64,000 nt of DNA from CAZFLM01 sp964519955. GTDB lineage: Bacteria > Armatimonadota > Chthonomonadetes > Chthonomonadales > CAJBBX01. How positions within the stretch are numbered: position 1 is the first letter of the stretch; every line of letters starts with the position of its first letter. Location of the stretch: positions 8,445-72,444 of the forward strand of contig CAZFLM010000031.1 in NCBI GenBank assembly GCA_964519955.1. Reading direction: 5' to 3'. The translations under genes and the position numbers were made by a program. Below the pieces are notes generated by a model. That model did no database searches, was not told the origin of the DNA, and worked only from the letters and a program-made list of their open reading frames with translations. Of this stretch, positions 1 through 9,492 are shown piece after piece.

Positions 1-539
1 CTCTTGTTGACGTAGTTCTTGCCGACCAGGCGCCCCGAGGAGTCCGTGTAGACCTTCGAGAACAGGTCCTCATGCCCCATCGCGATGCCTGTGTCGAGCA
101 TGCCGATCACGATGGGCGTCGTTGCGGTGCTGGCGTCAGCGATCCATATGTCCCAGGCAGCGTCGACGCACGTGCGCTGCAGCCCGTACTGCAGGCCGTA
201 GAACGGGTCGTCCGGCGTGGCCGCCATCTTGTAGATCCAGTTAGGCTCGGCGTACCGGACGTTGGGGTCCTTGCGCAGCTCGCGCACCACGTCCTCAACC
301 TTCGCGCCGGCCGAGACGCTCACGCGGGCGGTCTTTTCGCCTGCGGCGACCTGCAGGACGCGCGAGAGCGACTTCGACATCTGCGTTATGGCTCGGCTGC
401 TCGTGGGCTGGCCTTTCAAGCCCACCAGTACCTCTCCCGGAACGAACCGCTGCTTGGGCCGCTGTGCGGAGCAGGCAACAGTCGCCGCGATGAGCAGGAG
501 CGTTGCGACCAGCGTGGTCGCCCGTCCCCTCGATGACAT
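1..539 (-). CDS. Secreted subtilisin-family (S8) serine protease, N-terminal part
   Basis: These are the first 179 residues of a secreted subtilase; the rest lies beyond base 1. The start at 539 has an AGGAGG Shine-Dalgarno 8 nt upstream. Residues 1-25 form a signal peptide (core VATLLLIAATVA); Cys23 could be lipidated, but the lipobox is weak. Residues 32-104 resemble an I9-like propeptide (VPGEVLVGLK, then VRYAEPN before the mature domain). The catalytic Asp is D149 in GMLDTGIAMGHED, the usual DTG motif. The catalytic His and Ser would be off-window, so activity cannot be judged. It lies downstream of the GH95 gene on the same strand, in a run of exported hydrolases. Confidence 0.88.
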   Translation of the reverse strand, partial: MSSRGRATTLVATLLLIAATVACSAQRPKQRFVPGEVLVGLKGQPTSSRAITQMSKSLSRVLQVAAGEKTARVSVSAGAKVEDVVRELRKDPNVRYAEPNWIYKMAATPDDPFYGLQYGLQRTCVDAAWDIWIADASTATTPIVIGMLDTGIAMGHEDLFSKVYTDSSGRLVGKNYVNK

Positions 540-636
540 CGGTTTCTCCTCCTGTTTGGGTCCGACCTACCCGGCATCGGGCGCGCCGCCCATCCGTGGA
601 CGGCAGGCTCACGAGCCGCTTACGGCAGAACTCGCA

Positions 637-654
637 CCTGGCAATGGTGCCAGG
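637..654. terminator. Inverted repeat between GH95 and subtilase genes
   Basis: CCTGGCA and TGCCAGG arms (7 bp) enclose a 4-nt loop in the 218-bp gap after the GH95 stop. There is no clear T-run, so a terminator or attenuator role is only possible. Nothing else recognisable lies in 540-757. Confidence 0.3.
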
Positions 655-757
655 GTCCTATCTTGTGTTAGTTATCGGCTATCGGACGGGAAAGAAGAGG
701 GGGAGGCGGCGGCTCCAGCACACGGATTCGGTGCCGGAGCCGCTCCAGCAAGGGCTT

Positions 758-3136
758 TCAGCGGGGTGTTGCGCGGAGCTGAACGGGCTGGGCGAGGTCG
801 GCCGGCGGGGCCGGCGGCGCGGCGGGCTCGGGCAATGTGGCCTCCAATACCTCGCCCGGCCAGAGCGTGGCGACGTAGTCGTTGCCCTCCTTGACCGGCT
901 TGCCGTGCACCCAGTGGGGCACGCGCCCGCCGAAGTTGTCGCGGATGCGAACCTCGCTCCACGGGGCGGCCACGATGCGGAACCAGATCGTGGCGTTGTT
1001 CCGGCGGCGCGCCGACACGCGGTGCCCACCCTCGGCCCGCAGGTCCTCGAACGAGGCGTCGTGCCAGCTCCAGGGCATGGCGGGAAACAGGCGGATCGTG
1101 CCCGAGCCAGTGCCCGGCCGGGCATCCCAGCTCTGCAGCAGCATCTCGTGTACCGCCTGCATCGCCAGGAAGTTGCCCTCCAGCGTGAACGGGCGGTACG
1201 TGGCGGCAGCGAAGCCGGAGCGGGTCTGATCGCCGTTCGCGTGGAACCCGTTGCGCAGCACGAACGCCTTGGTGAAGATGTCCAGGTTGCGCAGGGCGGC
1301 CTCGGCGTCGCCAGCCCGCGCCCGCAGGCAGGCCATCCACGAGAAGCTGAACCCGACCCAGGCGCTCGTTCCCAACTTGTCCCACTGCGCGGTGGAAGCG
1401 CGAATCGTGCGGTGCTCGTCCACGCCCCCGTCCGTCGTGATGAGGTTGAACGGGTGCAGCGGCATCAGGTTGGAGAGGTGCCGGTGGCTCTCCGCCAGGT
1501 CCTGCTCGGCGTCCAGCTTCAGCGAGCCATCCGCCGCCAGGTGGAAGTCGCCGAGCGCCGCCGCGGTCCGCGCCCAGCCATCGGCGGCGTCGCGATGGCC
1601 CAGCGCGTTGGCCATCTCCTCCAGCGAGAGGAACAGCATCTTCAGGCAGGCGAGGTCGTAGTTCGTGTTCGGCTTCAGCCAGGCGCGCGCGCCGTTCTCG
1701 TAAATCTCCGGCGAGGTGGAGATCGGCAGCTTCAGCACCCCGTTGGCGTCCGGCTTGAGCAGCGCCTGGAGGCACTCGCCGATCTCGCGGCACCACGGAT
1801 ACGCCCGGTCGCGCAGGAAGGTCCGATCTGCCGTGTAGCGCCAGTGCAGGTAGAACAGGTGCGCGCTCCAGGCGCCCATTGTGGGCGAGAGGCTGTAGTG
1901 GCCCCACCCGCCGAGCGGCTCGCCGGCAAGCGACATGACGCCCGGCACCGCCGCCCCCGGCGCGCCGTAGAAGTCGCGCGCGAACCTGCGGAAGCGGAGC
2001 AGCAGGTTCCACAGGAAGTCCAGGTAGGCGGCGCCCTCCTCGAAGTGCCCGGCCTCCTGGTACGCGATGTAGGTCATCTGCGTGTTCAGGTCGTTGTGGT
2101 AGTCGCCCTTCCAGGGCGGCAGCCCGCCGGAGTCCGCCGTCCACACACCCTGGAGCGGCATCGGCGGGGCGCCCCGGCGCGAGGCAGCGCCGTAGAAGTA
2201 GCGCACCAGCAGGTAGTGCTTCTCGATGGTCTCGTCGGGCACCGTCACGCTGGAGGCGCCCCAGAACTTGGCCCACCACCCGGCGTGAGGCTTCAGCATG
2301 CGCGCGTAGCCCCGGTTCAGCGCCGCGGTGACGCGCTTTCGAGCGAGGGCGAGGGGATCGGGGCCGTCCTTGGTCGAGGTAACAGTGACCGCCAGCAGCG
2401 TCTGGTCCTTGGCCCGGCGCGAGCCGACCAGCGGGCAGTAGCGCAGCCCGTCGGCGGCCTCCTGCACGGTCCACTGGAACCCGCTGTCCTCCCCGCGCAC
2501 CGCCTCCGGATAGCCGAGCTTGTTCACGGACGCGCTCTCGGGCCCGGTCAGCACGCCGCCATTGCTCGCGCGGCAGACGTCGAGCGGGGCCATCAGCCGA
2601 ACGCGCGCCGGCTCGGGGCCCGGGATGCGGAGGAGCGCAACCGGCTCGCGCGCGCTGAAGAAGGCGTCCGCCCGGGAGCCGTCGTCCAGCAGCGCGCGGC
2701 CCTCGGCGGTCGCCAGGTTCAGCTCGAACGACTTCAGCGCGCGACCCGGCGCCAGGTCGACCTCCAGCCGCCCGGCGGGGAGCTTGGTGGGGTGGGGGGC
2801 GCCGTAGGGCCGGTCGAAGATGGCGTTCAGCTCGTCGTTCTTGCCCTCGCGGACGAGCTGCTGCATGGTCGCGTAGTTGAAGCGCTTCCAGGGCACGCCG
2901 GCGGCGGGGCGCTCGTCCCAGAGGTCGCCGCGGTCGAGCGACAGCCGGAGCGTGCCGCCCTCGCCCCAGAGCAGCCCGCCCAGCAGTCCGCTGCCGAGCG
3001 GGATCGCCTCGTCCCACGTGGTGATGGGCGCTGACAGAACCAGGTTGTCCTCGGGGCGCGGCAGCCGGTCCGCCGCCTGGCCCGGGGCGGACGCGACGAC
3101 GGCGGCCAGGGCCAGAGCGGCGGGGGACACGAGCAT
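758..3136 (-). CDS. Glycoside hydrolase family 95-like protein (alpha-L-fucosidase type), secreted
   Basis: A 792-residue exported glycosidase of GH95 size. The chosen ATG at 3136 follows GAGGAAG and gives a signal peptide (LVSPAALALAAVVASAPGQA). An in-frame ATG at 3163 overlaps the upstream stop (TGATG) but would add an acidic leader, which suits export badly. The N-terminal part has the GSGLLGGLLWG and LSLDRGDLWDERP signatures of the family's beta-sandwich. The (alpha/alpha)6 barrel carries YHNDLNTQM, matching the Asn pair that acts as base in GH95, and STSPEIYEN, matching the acid Glu region. Substrate is inferred as fucosylated or galactosylated glycans. It is probably cotranscribed with the oligopeptidase B gene upstream. 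Confidence 0.85.
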   Translation of the reverse strand: MLVSPAALALAAVVASAPGQAADRLPRPEDNLVLSAPITTWDEAIPLGSGLLGGLLWGEGGTLRLSLDRGDLWDERPAAGVPWKRFNYATMQQLVREGKNDELNAIFDRPYGAPHPTKLPAGRLEVDLAPGRALKSFELNLATAEGRALLDDGSRADAFFSAREPVALLRIPGPEPARVRLMAPLDVCRASNGGVLTGPESASVNKLGYPEAVRGEDSGFQWTVQEAADGLRYCPLVGSRRAKDQTLLAVTVTSTKDGPDPLALARKRVTAALNRGYARMLKPHAGWWAKFWGASSVTVPDETIEKHYLLVRYFYGAASRRGAPPMPLQGVWTADSGGLPPWKGDYHNDLNTQMTYIAYQEAGHFEEGAAYLDFLWNLLLRFRRFARDFYGAPGAAVPGVMSLAGEPLGGWGHYSLSPTMGAWSAHLFYLHWRYTADRTFLRDRAYPWCREIGECLQALLKPDANGVLKLPISTSPEIYENGARAWLKPNTNYDLACLKMLFLSLEEMANALGHRDAADGWARTAAALGDFHLAADGSLKLDAEQDLAESHRHLSNLMPLHPFNLITTDGGVDEHRTIRASTAQWDKLGTSAWVGFSFSWMACLRARAGDAEAALRNLDIFTKAFVLRNGFHANGDQTRSGFAAATYRPFTLEGNFLAMQAVHEMLLQSWDARPGTGSGTIRLFPAMPWSWHDASFEDLRAEGGHRVSARRRNNATIWFRIVAAPWSEVRIRDNFGGRVPHWVHGKPVKEGNDYVATLWPGEVLEATLPEPAAPPAPPADLAQPVQLRATPR

Positions 3137-3162
3137 CGCTTCCTCATCCTCTCCGCCGGGCA

Positions 3163-5268
3163 TCAGGCGAGCCCGAGCACGGCCAGCACGAACGCAAAGT
3201 CGAAGGCCGTCTCGCGCAGCGCGTCGTACCGCCCCGATGCGCCCCCATGCCCGGCATCCATGTTCGTCTTGAGCAGCAGCAGGTTCCCGTCCTTCTTGAG
3301 CGTGCGCAGCTTCGCCGTGTACTTGGCGGGCTCCCAGTACATCACCTGGCTGTCGTTCAGAGAGGTGTTGATCAGGATGTTCGGATAGTCCTTGGCTTCC
3401 AGGTTCGTGTAGGGGCAGTAGGTGCGCATGTAGGTGTACTCGCGCTTCTTGTTCGGGTTGCCCCATTCGATCCACTCGCCCACGGTGAGCGGCAGCGTGG
3501 CGTCCAGCATCGTGTTCAGCACGTCGACGAACGGCACGTCGGAGACGACCGCCTTGAACAGGTCCGGCCGCAGGTTCGTGACCGCGCCCATGAGCAGGCC
3601 GCCGGCGCTTCCGCCCTGGATGGCCAGGCGGTCGGCCGAGGTCACGCCGGTCGCGATGAGGTGCTCCGCGCAGGCGATGAAGTCGGTGAACGTATTGCGC
3701 TTGCGCAGCATCTTGCCCTCGTCGTGCCAGCGCTCGCCCATCTCGCCGCCGCCGCGGATGTGCGCGCGGGCGAACACGATGCCGCGATCCAGCAGGCTCA
3801 GGCGCGCCGAGGTGAAGGTGATCGAGCCCGGGTAGCCGTAGGAGCCGTATGCGGTGAGGTAGACCGGGTTGCCCTCGGGCCGCCGCGCGCCGCGCTTCCA
3901 CACCATGGAGATGGGGATCTGGCGCCCGTCGGCGGCGGCGGCGAACACGTAGTCCGTCTCGTAGTCGCCCGGGTCGTAGCCGCCCAGCACCTCGGTCTGC
4001 TTCAGCAGCGCCGGCTTCATGCGCCGCATGTCGCACTCGAACACGGACTGCGGCGTGACGTAGGAGCTGTACTGGAAGCGGACCTTGGTGGCGCGGTACT
4101 CGGGGTTCGCGTCCAGGTACACGGAGCACGCGGCCTCGGGAACCGGCACCTGCCGGGTGCGCTTGGTGCGCAGATCGAGCACGCGAAGGCGCGGCAGCCC
4201 GTTGAAGCGCTCGCAGAGGACCCAGTAGCCCTCGAAGGGAACGACCTGCTCCAGGATGACCGTGCGCCGTGCCCCGATCTCCTCCGTCCAGCCCTCGACC
4301 CCGGGGGCCTCAACCGGCGCGGACATCAGGCGGTACGTCTTGGCCTTCAGGTTCGTGCGGATCAGGAACCGCCCGCCCTGGTGCTCGACGTGGTACTCGT
4401 GCTTGTTCTGCCGGGGCGCGATGACCGTGGGCCGCGCGGTCGGGCGCGAAGCAGGCACGAACCGCACCTCGGTCGTCTCCAGGCTGCTCGACGCCAGGAA
4501 CACCATCTTCCGGTCGTGCGAGCGGTAGACGTACACGCTGTACAGCGCGTCGGCCTCCTCGTAGAGCATCTCGGGGGCGTTGGAGCCCAGACGGTACCGG
4601 TAGACGCGGTGGGAGCGCTTGGCGTCGTCCTCGGTCGTGTAGAACAGGGTGCGGTTGTCGGCAGCCCACTCGACGCTGGCGACCTTGCCCACCCGGTCCG
4701 GCAGCACCTCGCCGGTGGTCAGGTCCTTGACGAACAGCTCGTACTCGCGGAAGCCGGTCGTGTCGATCGTGTAGGCAAGCAGCCGCCCGTTGTCGCTGAC
4801 CGCGTAGGCGCCGAGCGCGATGAACGGCAGGCCCTCGCCCAACACATTCAGGTCGAGCGTGACCTCCTCGGGCGCATCCTGAACGAGACCCTTGCGGCAG
4901 TAGATGGAGTACTGCTTGCCCTCTTCCGTGCGCGAGTAGTACGTGTAGCGGCCCAGCTTGTAGGGCACCGAGAGGTCGGTCTGCTTGATGCGGCCCAGCA
5001 TCTCGTCGTACAGAGCCTTCTGCAGCCCCTCGGTCGGCTTCATCACCGCCTCGGTGTACGCGTTCTCGGCCTCGAGGTACTGGCGGACCTCGGGCGTCTC
5101 CTTCTCGCGGAGCCAGTAGTAGTCGTCCGTGTGCTCCTCGCCGTGGATGGCCCACTTGCGCGGGCGGCGCGGCGCGGCAGGTGGAGTAGCGGCTTTGGGA
5201 TCGAGTGGGACGGCGGCCAGGGCGAGGGGCAGTGCGACGGCAAGCGCGACGAAGGAGAGTGCGAACAC
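3163..5268 (-). CDS. Oligopeptidase B-like S9 prolyl oligopeptidase, exported
   Basis: A 701-residue S9A peptidase with a seven-bladed propeller followed by an alpha/beta hydrolase domain. Catalytic residues are Ser554 in QGGSAGG, Asp639 in NTSLNDSQV and His674 in DAGHGGASGR, the oligopeptidase B pattern (cleavage after Lys or Arg). A GTG at 5268 is taken as the start because AAAGGAG lies just upstream and it opens a signal peptide (FALSFVALAVALPLALA). An ATG at 5337 would put 23 residues in front of it. Classical oligopeptidase B is cytosolic, so the signal peptide is notable. Its stop overlaps an in-frame ATG of the GH95 gene, which suggests coupling. Confidence 0.9.
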   Translation of the reverse strand: MFALSFVALAVALPLALAAVPLDPKAATPPAAPRRPRKWAIHGEEHTDDYYWLREKETPEVRQYLEAENAYTEAVMKPTEGLQKALYDEMLGRIKQTDLSVPYKLGRYTYYSRTEEGKQYSIYCRKGLVQDAPEEVTLDLNVLGEGLPFIALGAYAVSDNGRLLAYTIDTTGFREYELFVKDLTTGEVLPDRVGKVASVEWAADNRTLFYTTEDDAKRSHRVYRYRLGSNAPEMLYEEADALYSVYVYRSHDRKMVFLASSSLETTEVRFVPASRPTARPTVIAPRQNKHEYHVEHQGGRFLIRTNLKAKTYRLMSAPVEAPGVEGWTEEIGARRTVILEQVVPFEGYWVLCERFNGLPRLRVLDLRTKRTRQVPVPEAACSVYLDANPEYRATKVRFQYSSYVTPQSVFECDMRRMKPALLKQTEVLGGYDPGDYETDYVFAAAADGRQIPISMVWKRGARRPEGNPVYLTAYGSYGYPGSITFTSARLSLLDRGIVFARAHIRGGGEMGERWHDEGKMLRKRNTFTDFIACAEHLIATGVTSADRLAIQGGSAGGLLMGAVTNLRPDLFKAVVSDVPFVDVLNTMLDATLPLTVGEWIEWGNPNKKREYTYMRTYCPYTNLEAKDYPNILINTSLNDSQVMYWEPAKYTAKLRTLKKDGNLLLLKTNMDAGHGGASGRYDALRETAFDFAFVLAVLGLA

Positions 5269-5354
5269 GGGTAGCTCCTTTTGTGGGGCGATCGGAGCCG
5301 GGGCGCGCTGCAAGGCGCGGAGGGCCGGCTCCGTCACGCACGGTGGACTGCAGG

Positions 5355-6065
5355 CTACTTCAGCTTGAGTTCCTTGATCCAGATGTTGCGGTAGCGTACC
5401 GGATTGCCATGGTCCTGCAGGAGGATCGGGCCCTTGGCGGGAGCGGGACCGGCCATCCCCGCCACCGTGCTGCCGATGGGGATCTCCACGTTCTCGTGGA
5501 TCTTCGTCCCATTCCAGAACACGGTCACAAGGCGCGGTTTCTCAGTCATGGCGCCGTCCTTGTCGAACCGGGCGGCGCGGAACGTAATGTCGTAGCTCTG
5601 CCACTCTTCCGGCTTGCGCGGAACGCTGACGTCCGGGTCCTTCACTCCGTAGAGCGACCCGCAGCAGCCGGCCTTGTACGTGTCGTTCTGGTAGCTGTCG
5701 AGCACCTGGATCTCGAAGCGGCCCTGGTTGTAGACGCCGCTGTTGGCCCGGCCCTGGCTCGTCGCCTGCGGCATGTAGGGCAGCCAGAACTCGATGTGCA
5801 GCAGGTAGTCGCCGAACTCCTGCTTGGTGACGATGTCCGGCGTTCCGGGGGTCACTTCGAGCGCGCCGTCGACGACCTTCCAGCGGATGGGGTCCGTCGA
5901 GCCGCGATGGATCCAGGCGGAGGTGTCGGTCCCGTTGTAGAGCACGATGGCGCCGCGCGGGGGCTTCTTCCCGAGATCCTTGGGCTCCTTCACCTTCTGA
6001 GCCTGTGCGGCGCCGGCCGCGAGCAGCATGGCGAGCCCGAGGGCCGCGATACGTCGGTTGGTCAT
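5355..6065 (-). CDS. DUF1080 (3-keto-disaccharide hydrolase) domain protein, secreted
   Basis: A 236-residue protein made of a signal peptide (residues 1-23, ending AAQAQ) and one DUF1080 domain, a concanavalin-like beta sandwich. Recognisable stretches are VLYNGTDTSAW, ANSGVYNQGRFEIQVLDSY, DHGNPVRYRNIWIKEL and the CCGSLYG turn. Family members act on glycans, and some hydrolyse 3-keto-disaccharides; the substrate here is unknown. The start has AGGAG 6 nt upstream. It sits 86 bp ahead of the oligopeptidase B gene on the same strand, in a secreted-hydrolase run. Confidence 0.9.
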   Translation of the reverse strand: MTNRRIAALGLAMLLAAGAAQAQKVKEPKDLGKKPPRGAIVLYNGTDTSAWIHRGSTDPIRWKVVDGALEVTPGTPDIVTKQEFGDYLLHIEFWLPYMPQATSQGRANSGVYNQGRFEIQVLDSYQNDTYKAGCCGSLYGVKDPDVSVPRKPEEWQSYDITFRAARFDKDGAMTEKPRLVTVFWNGTKIHENVEIPIGSTVAGMAGPAPAKGPILLQDHGNPVRYRNIWIKELKLK

Positions 6066-6152
6066 CTTCCGCTCCTGAGTGGCAAGCCTTCGGGGCCCGG
6101 CGCGACATGCGGGCGTCGTCGGGCCCCGAAGGCCGCCGTTGGTTGTCGGCGC

Positions 6153-6692
6153 CTAACGCTTGCTCTTATGCCGCGGGTCGTGCGTGCGCGGCGCTTCGGC
6201 GCCCGGGCCCTTGTCCGGCACGAGGCGGACGCGCTTGTCCTTCGCCGCCTCCGCGTCGCCACGGTGCGGCGCCATGGTGACGGGCTTGCCCATCCTGATG
6301 GGCGACATCGCGGGGTGCTCCGGCGCACCCACCGAGACCCTGGCCTTCCTGGTCGTGACCTTGGTCGGCGCCTTCCTGGTTGCCGGCTTCACCTTCGCAA
6401 CGTGGTGCTTCGAGACGCGCCATCCTGCCGGCGCGCCCTTCTTGGCGGTCTGCGTGACTACGACGCGGTGCATCGGCGCGCGCTTCTTGCCTGCCCTGTC
6501 GTCGGTGCGCCCGGCGCGATGTTCGATGCCGGGCATCGTGCCGAAGAGCCCGCGCTTCAGCCCCTTGCCGTGCTCCGTGGGCTTGGCCCGGTGACCGTTC
6601 GAGTGGCCCTTCTGTGCCAGCCCGGCCAGCGGCAAGGCGAGCAAGAAGGCGGCGACGACTGCGGCCGCGCCGGTGCGAGACCCTGTGGACAT
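6153..6692 (-). CDS. Basic secreted protein of unknown function
   Basis: A 179-residue protein with a clear signal peptide (AAAVVAAFLLALPLAGLAQ). The mature part is very rich in Lys, Arg and His, contains no Cys, and looks disordered. No domain is recognised. The start at 6692 follows AGGAG at 7 nt; an open frame extends further upstream into copA but has no ribosome site. The gene begins 32 nt after copA stops on the same strand, so it may be cotranscribed with it. The His and Met content could bind metal, but that is speculation. Confidence 0.65.
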   Translation of the reverse strand: MSTGSRTGAAAVVAAFLLALPLAGLAQKGHSNGHRAKPTEHGKGLKRGLFGTMPGIEHRAGRTDDRAGKKRAPMHRVVVTQTAKKGAPAGWRVSKHHVAKVKPATRKAPTKVTTRKARVSVGAPEHPAMSPIRMGKPVTMAPHRGDAEAAKDKRVRLVPDKGPGAEAPRTHDPRHKSKR

Positions 6693-6724
6693 TGCTGCTC
6701 TCCTGTCCTCGACCCGTGCGCGCG

Positions 6725-8902
6725 TCAAGACTGCGGCTTGAAGCGCTTGAGCCGAAGCGAGTTCGTGACAACAAATACCGACGAGAGCGACATCGCCGCG
6801 GCCGCGATCATCGGGTTCAGCCTGCCGCACGCGGCCACCGGGATGCCTATCACATTGTACGCAAACGCCCAGAACAAGTTCTGCCGGATCGTCCGCAGCG
6901 TGCGCCGCGCGAGGCCGATCGCGTAGGGCACCCCGCGCAGGTCGGACCGCAACAGCGTGATGCCCGCGGCCTCCATCGCGATGTCCGTGCCGAGCCCCAT
7001 CGCGATGCCCACGTCGGCCTGCGCCAGCGCCGGCGCGTCATTGATGCCGTCGCCCACCATCGCCACGACGCGGCCCTGCCGCTGCAGCTCGCCTACCTGG
7101 TCCGACTTCCCCTCGGGCAGCACGCCCGCCCGAACCTGCCGGATGCCCGCCTGCCTAGCGATGGCCTCCGCCACCCGCGCGTTGTCGCCGGTCACGAGCA
7201 CGGTGTCGACGCCGCAGCCGTGCAGCAGCTCCACCGCCTCCCGGCTGTTGGGCGCCATCGTGTCCGCGACGGCGATGACCCCGGCCACGTTGTCCCCAAC
7301 CGCCACGAGCACCGCTGTCTTCCCGTCGGCCTCCAGCGCGGCGATGGCCTCGCCCGAGCGCGGGGGGGCGGCGATGCCGCGGCGCTCCAGCAGCGCGCCG
7401 GTTCCCAGGGTCACCCACGTGCCGCCCACGTCCGCCACCACCCCGAAGCCCGCCTGCGCCTCCAGTGTTCGCGGCGCGTCGACCTCGATCCTGCGCTCCC
7501 TGGCTGCTTCGACGATTGCGCGCGCGATCGGGTGCTCGGAGCCGCTCTCAGCCGAGCCGGCCCACCGCAGCAGCTCCGCTTCGGTCGCCGGCTCGAACGG
7601 CACGGCGTCGGTCACGCGCGGCTTCCCGAGGGTCACCGTGCCCGTCTTGTCGAGCAGCACCGCCGTGACCGCGCCGGTCCGCTCAAGCACCTCGCCGTCG
7701 CGGATGAGGACGCCCATCTCCGCGCCGCGCCCTGCCGCCACCATCACCGCCGTCGGCGTCGCCAGGCCCATGGCGCACGGGCAGGCGATGACGAGCACCG
7801 CAACCGTGGGCAGGATCGCGTCGGTGAGGGGCACGCCCAGGAACGCCTTCCAGACGAGGAACGTGAGCAGAGCCACGCCGAGCACTGCCGGCACGAACCG
7901 CGCCGCCACCCGATCGGCCAGGCGCTGCACGGGCGCCTTGCTGCCCTGGGCGCGCTCCACGGCCCGCACGATCAGGCTCAGCGCCGTGTCTGCTCCGACG
8001 CGGTCGGCGCGAAAGACCAGCAGGCCGGACCGGTTGATGGTGCCGCCCGCCACGCGGTCTCCCACGGACTTGTCCACCGGCAGGCTCTCGCCGGTCAGCA
8101 TGCTCTCGTCGACCGCCGACGCTCCGCGAACCACGGCGCCGTCCGTCGGGATGCGCTCGCCGGGACGGACCACCACCTCGTCGCCCACCGCCACGTCCGC
8201 CGTGGCGATCTCCACCTCGGCGCCATCGCGCATGACGCGTGCGGTCGGCGGCGCGAGGGCCATGAGCTTGCGGATCGCGTCCGACGCCCGGCTGCGAGCA
8301 CGCCGTTCCAGGTAGCGCCCCAGCAGAACGAGAGTCACGATCGTGACGGCGGACTCGTAGTAGACAGGGCCGTGGAGCCAGAACGTCGCGGCCAGGCTGT
8401 AGAGGTACGCGACCGAGGTGCCGAGCACGACCAGCACGTTCATGTCGGCGCTGCCGTGGCGCACCATGCGCCAGGCGCCCGCGTAGAACGGCGCGCCTGC
8501 CCAGAACTGCACCGGTGTCGCGAGCACGGCGAGGGCGATCTCCATCCACCAGGGCCGGTGGTGCATCCAGACCATCGAGACGACGAGGATGGGCGCGGTC
8601 AGGGCGATGGCCGCGGCGAGGCGGAGACGCAGCTCGCCGAGGGCTTGCTCACGCTCGGCCTCCCGGCGGTCTTCCTCCGGCGGCGCGGCGACGGCGGCAT
8701 CGTAGCCCGCGATCTCGATGGCCTCGATCAGGGCGGCAGCGTCGGTCCGAGCGCCGTCGAACCGGATGGTCGCCCGCTCGGCTGCGAGGCTCACGTCGGC
8801 CTGGAGCACGCCCGGGGCCTTGCGCAGCGCGCCCTCGACGCGGGAGACGCAGGCCGCGCAGAACATGCCCTTGACGTCCAGCATGCACGTCTCGTCAGGC
8901 AT
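6725..8902 (-). CDS. copA: Copper-translocating P1B-type ATPase
   Basis: A 725-residue copper exporter with one N-terminal HMA domain (GMFCAAC, Cys15 and Cys18), eight expected membrane helices, the TGES actuator motif, the CPC metal site in ACPCAMGLATPT, the phosphorylation motif DKTGT, the SEHP nucleotide-binding motif and GDGINDAP. This is the P1B-1 (Cu+) pattern. The start is taken at 8902, where ATGCCTGA overlaps the end of the Nudix gene by 8 nt; an ATG at 8926 is an alternative. A separate CopZ-like HMA protein is at 48431-48649. No copper-responsive regulator is adjacent. Confidence 0.95.
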   Translation of the reverse strand: MPDETCMLDVKGMFCAACVSRVEGALRKAPGVLQADVSLAAERATIRFDGARTDAAALIEAIEIAGYDAAVAAPPEEDRREAEREQALGELRLRLAAAIALTAPILVVSMVWMHHRPWWMEIALAVLATPVQFWAGAPFYAGAWRMVRHGSADMNVLVVLGTSVAYLYSLAATFWLHGPVYYESAVTIVTLVLLGRYLERRARSRASDAIRKLMALAPPTARVMRDGAEVEIATADVAVGDEVVVRPGERIPTDGAVVRGASAVDESMLTGESLPVDKSVGDRVAGGTINRSGLLVFRADRVGADTALSLIVRAVERAQGSKAPVQRLADRVAARFVPAVLGVALLTFLVWKAFLGVPLTDAILPTVAVLVIACPCAMGLATPTAVMVAAGRGAEMGVLIRDGEVLERTGAVTAVLLDKTGTVTLGKPRVTDAVPFEPATEAELLRWAGSAESGSEHPIARAIVEAARERRIEVDAPRTLEAQAGFGVVADVGGTWVTLGTGALLERRGIAAPPRSGEAIAALEADGKTAVLVAVGDNVAGVIAVADTMAPNSREAVELLHGCGVDTVLVTGDNARVAEAIARQAGIRQVRAGVLPEGKSDQVGELQRQGRVVAMVGDGINDAPALAQADVGIAMGLGTDIAMEAAGITLLRSDLRGVPYAIGLARRTLRTIRQNLFWAFAYNVIGIPVAACGRLNPMIAAAAMSLSSVFVVTNSLRLKRFKPQS

Positions 8903-9407
8903 CGCATCCGTCCGGCTGAAAGGCATCGAGACAGGCGTCGGCGTAGCGGAACACCGCGGCCAGGAGGTCGTCCCAGAACCAGTACACGCGGGGGATATCG
9001 GCGAGAGCGAAGCACCGCGCGCCGCGCGACTCGCTCCCCGGCGGTATCGCGCCATAGACTCCTACGGGCGAGATATACGTGGGAAACTCCAAACGGCGGC
9101 CGCGCCGGTCGGTCAGCACGTATCGGCCGATCCGGGTGGGAGGGGCGATGTTGGCGCCGATCTCCTCCATCGTCTCGCGCACCGCGGCCTGCTCGGCTGT
9201 TTCGCCCGGCTCGAGGCGCCCGCTCGGCACGGTCCAGCCGCGCCCCTGGATGTCGGCCAGCACGTAGCCGCAGTCGCCGCGAGCGAAGACGATGACGGCG
9301 CGCGCTACCTCCCCTGGCGGCGGGGCGGGGCCTGGCTCGAACACAGCGGTGCGGCCGGTCCAGGAACCGGTGGGGAAGTGGACGAAGTCGGTCGGAAGGT
9401 CGGCCAT
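8895..9407 (-). CDS. Nudix hydrolase
   Basis: A 170-residue Nudix-fold pyrophosphohydrolase. The Nudix box GRLEPGE...RETMEEIG has the Gly, the Glu ladder and the REUXEE core, with Thr at one usually aliphatic position. The substrate cannot be told. The start at 9407 has GGAG about 10 nt upstream; in-frame ATGs further up would read into a repeat relic. The 3' end overlaps the copA start by 8 nt, so the two are translationally coupled. Confidence 0.88.
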   Translation of the reverse strand: MADLPTDFVHFPTGSWTGRTAVFEPGPAPPPGEVARAVIVFARGDCGYVLADIQGRGWTVPSGRLEPGETAEQAAVRETMEEIGANIAPPTRIGRYVLTDRRGRRLEFPTYISPVGVYGAIPPGSESRGARCFALADIPRVYWFWDDLLAAVFRYADACLDAFQPDGCDA

Positions 9408-9492
9408 CGTATCCGCTCTCCGTTTACAAAGGCGGCGGGCCATGCTAGAATGGGTGCCTGCCTGGGAGCTAGTCCGTGTCACGCGTGGATCG

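Noticed and set aside
503..3034. Very long open frame on plus opposite the GH95 gene
   Set aside because: It has no domain, signal peptide or ribosome site and is explained by the GC-rich third codon positions of the true gene. The same applies to the long frames opposite oligopeptidase B, TopA, the TPR protein and the ankyrin protein.
3137..3163. GH95 start at 3163 in a TGATG overlap
   Set aside because: It would place acidic residues before the signal peptide; the ATG at 3136 has a better ribosome site. It remains possible.
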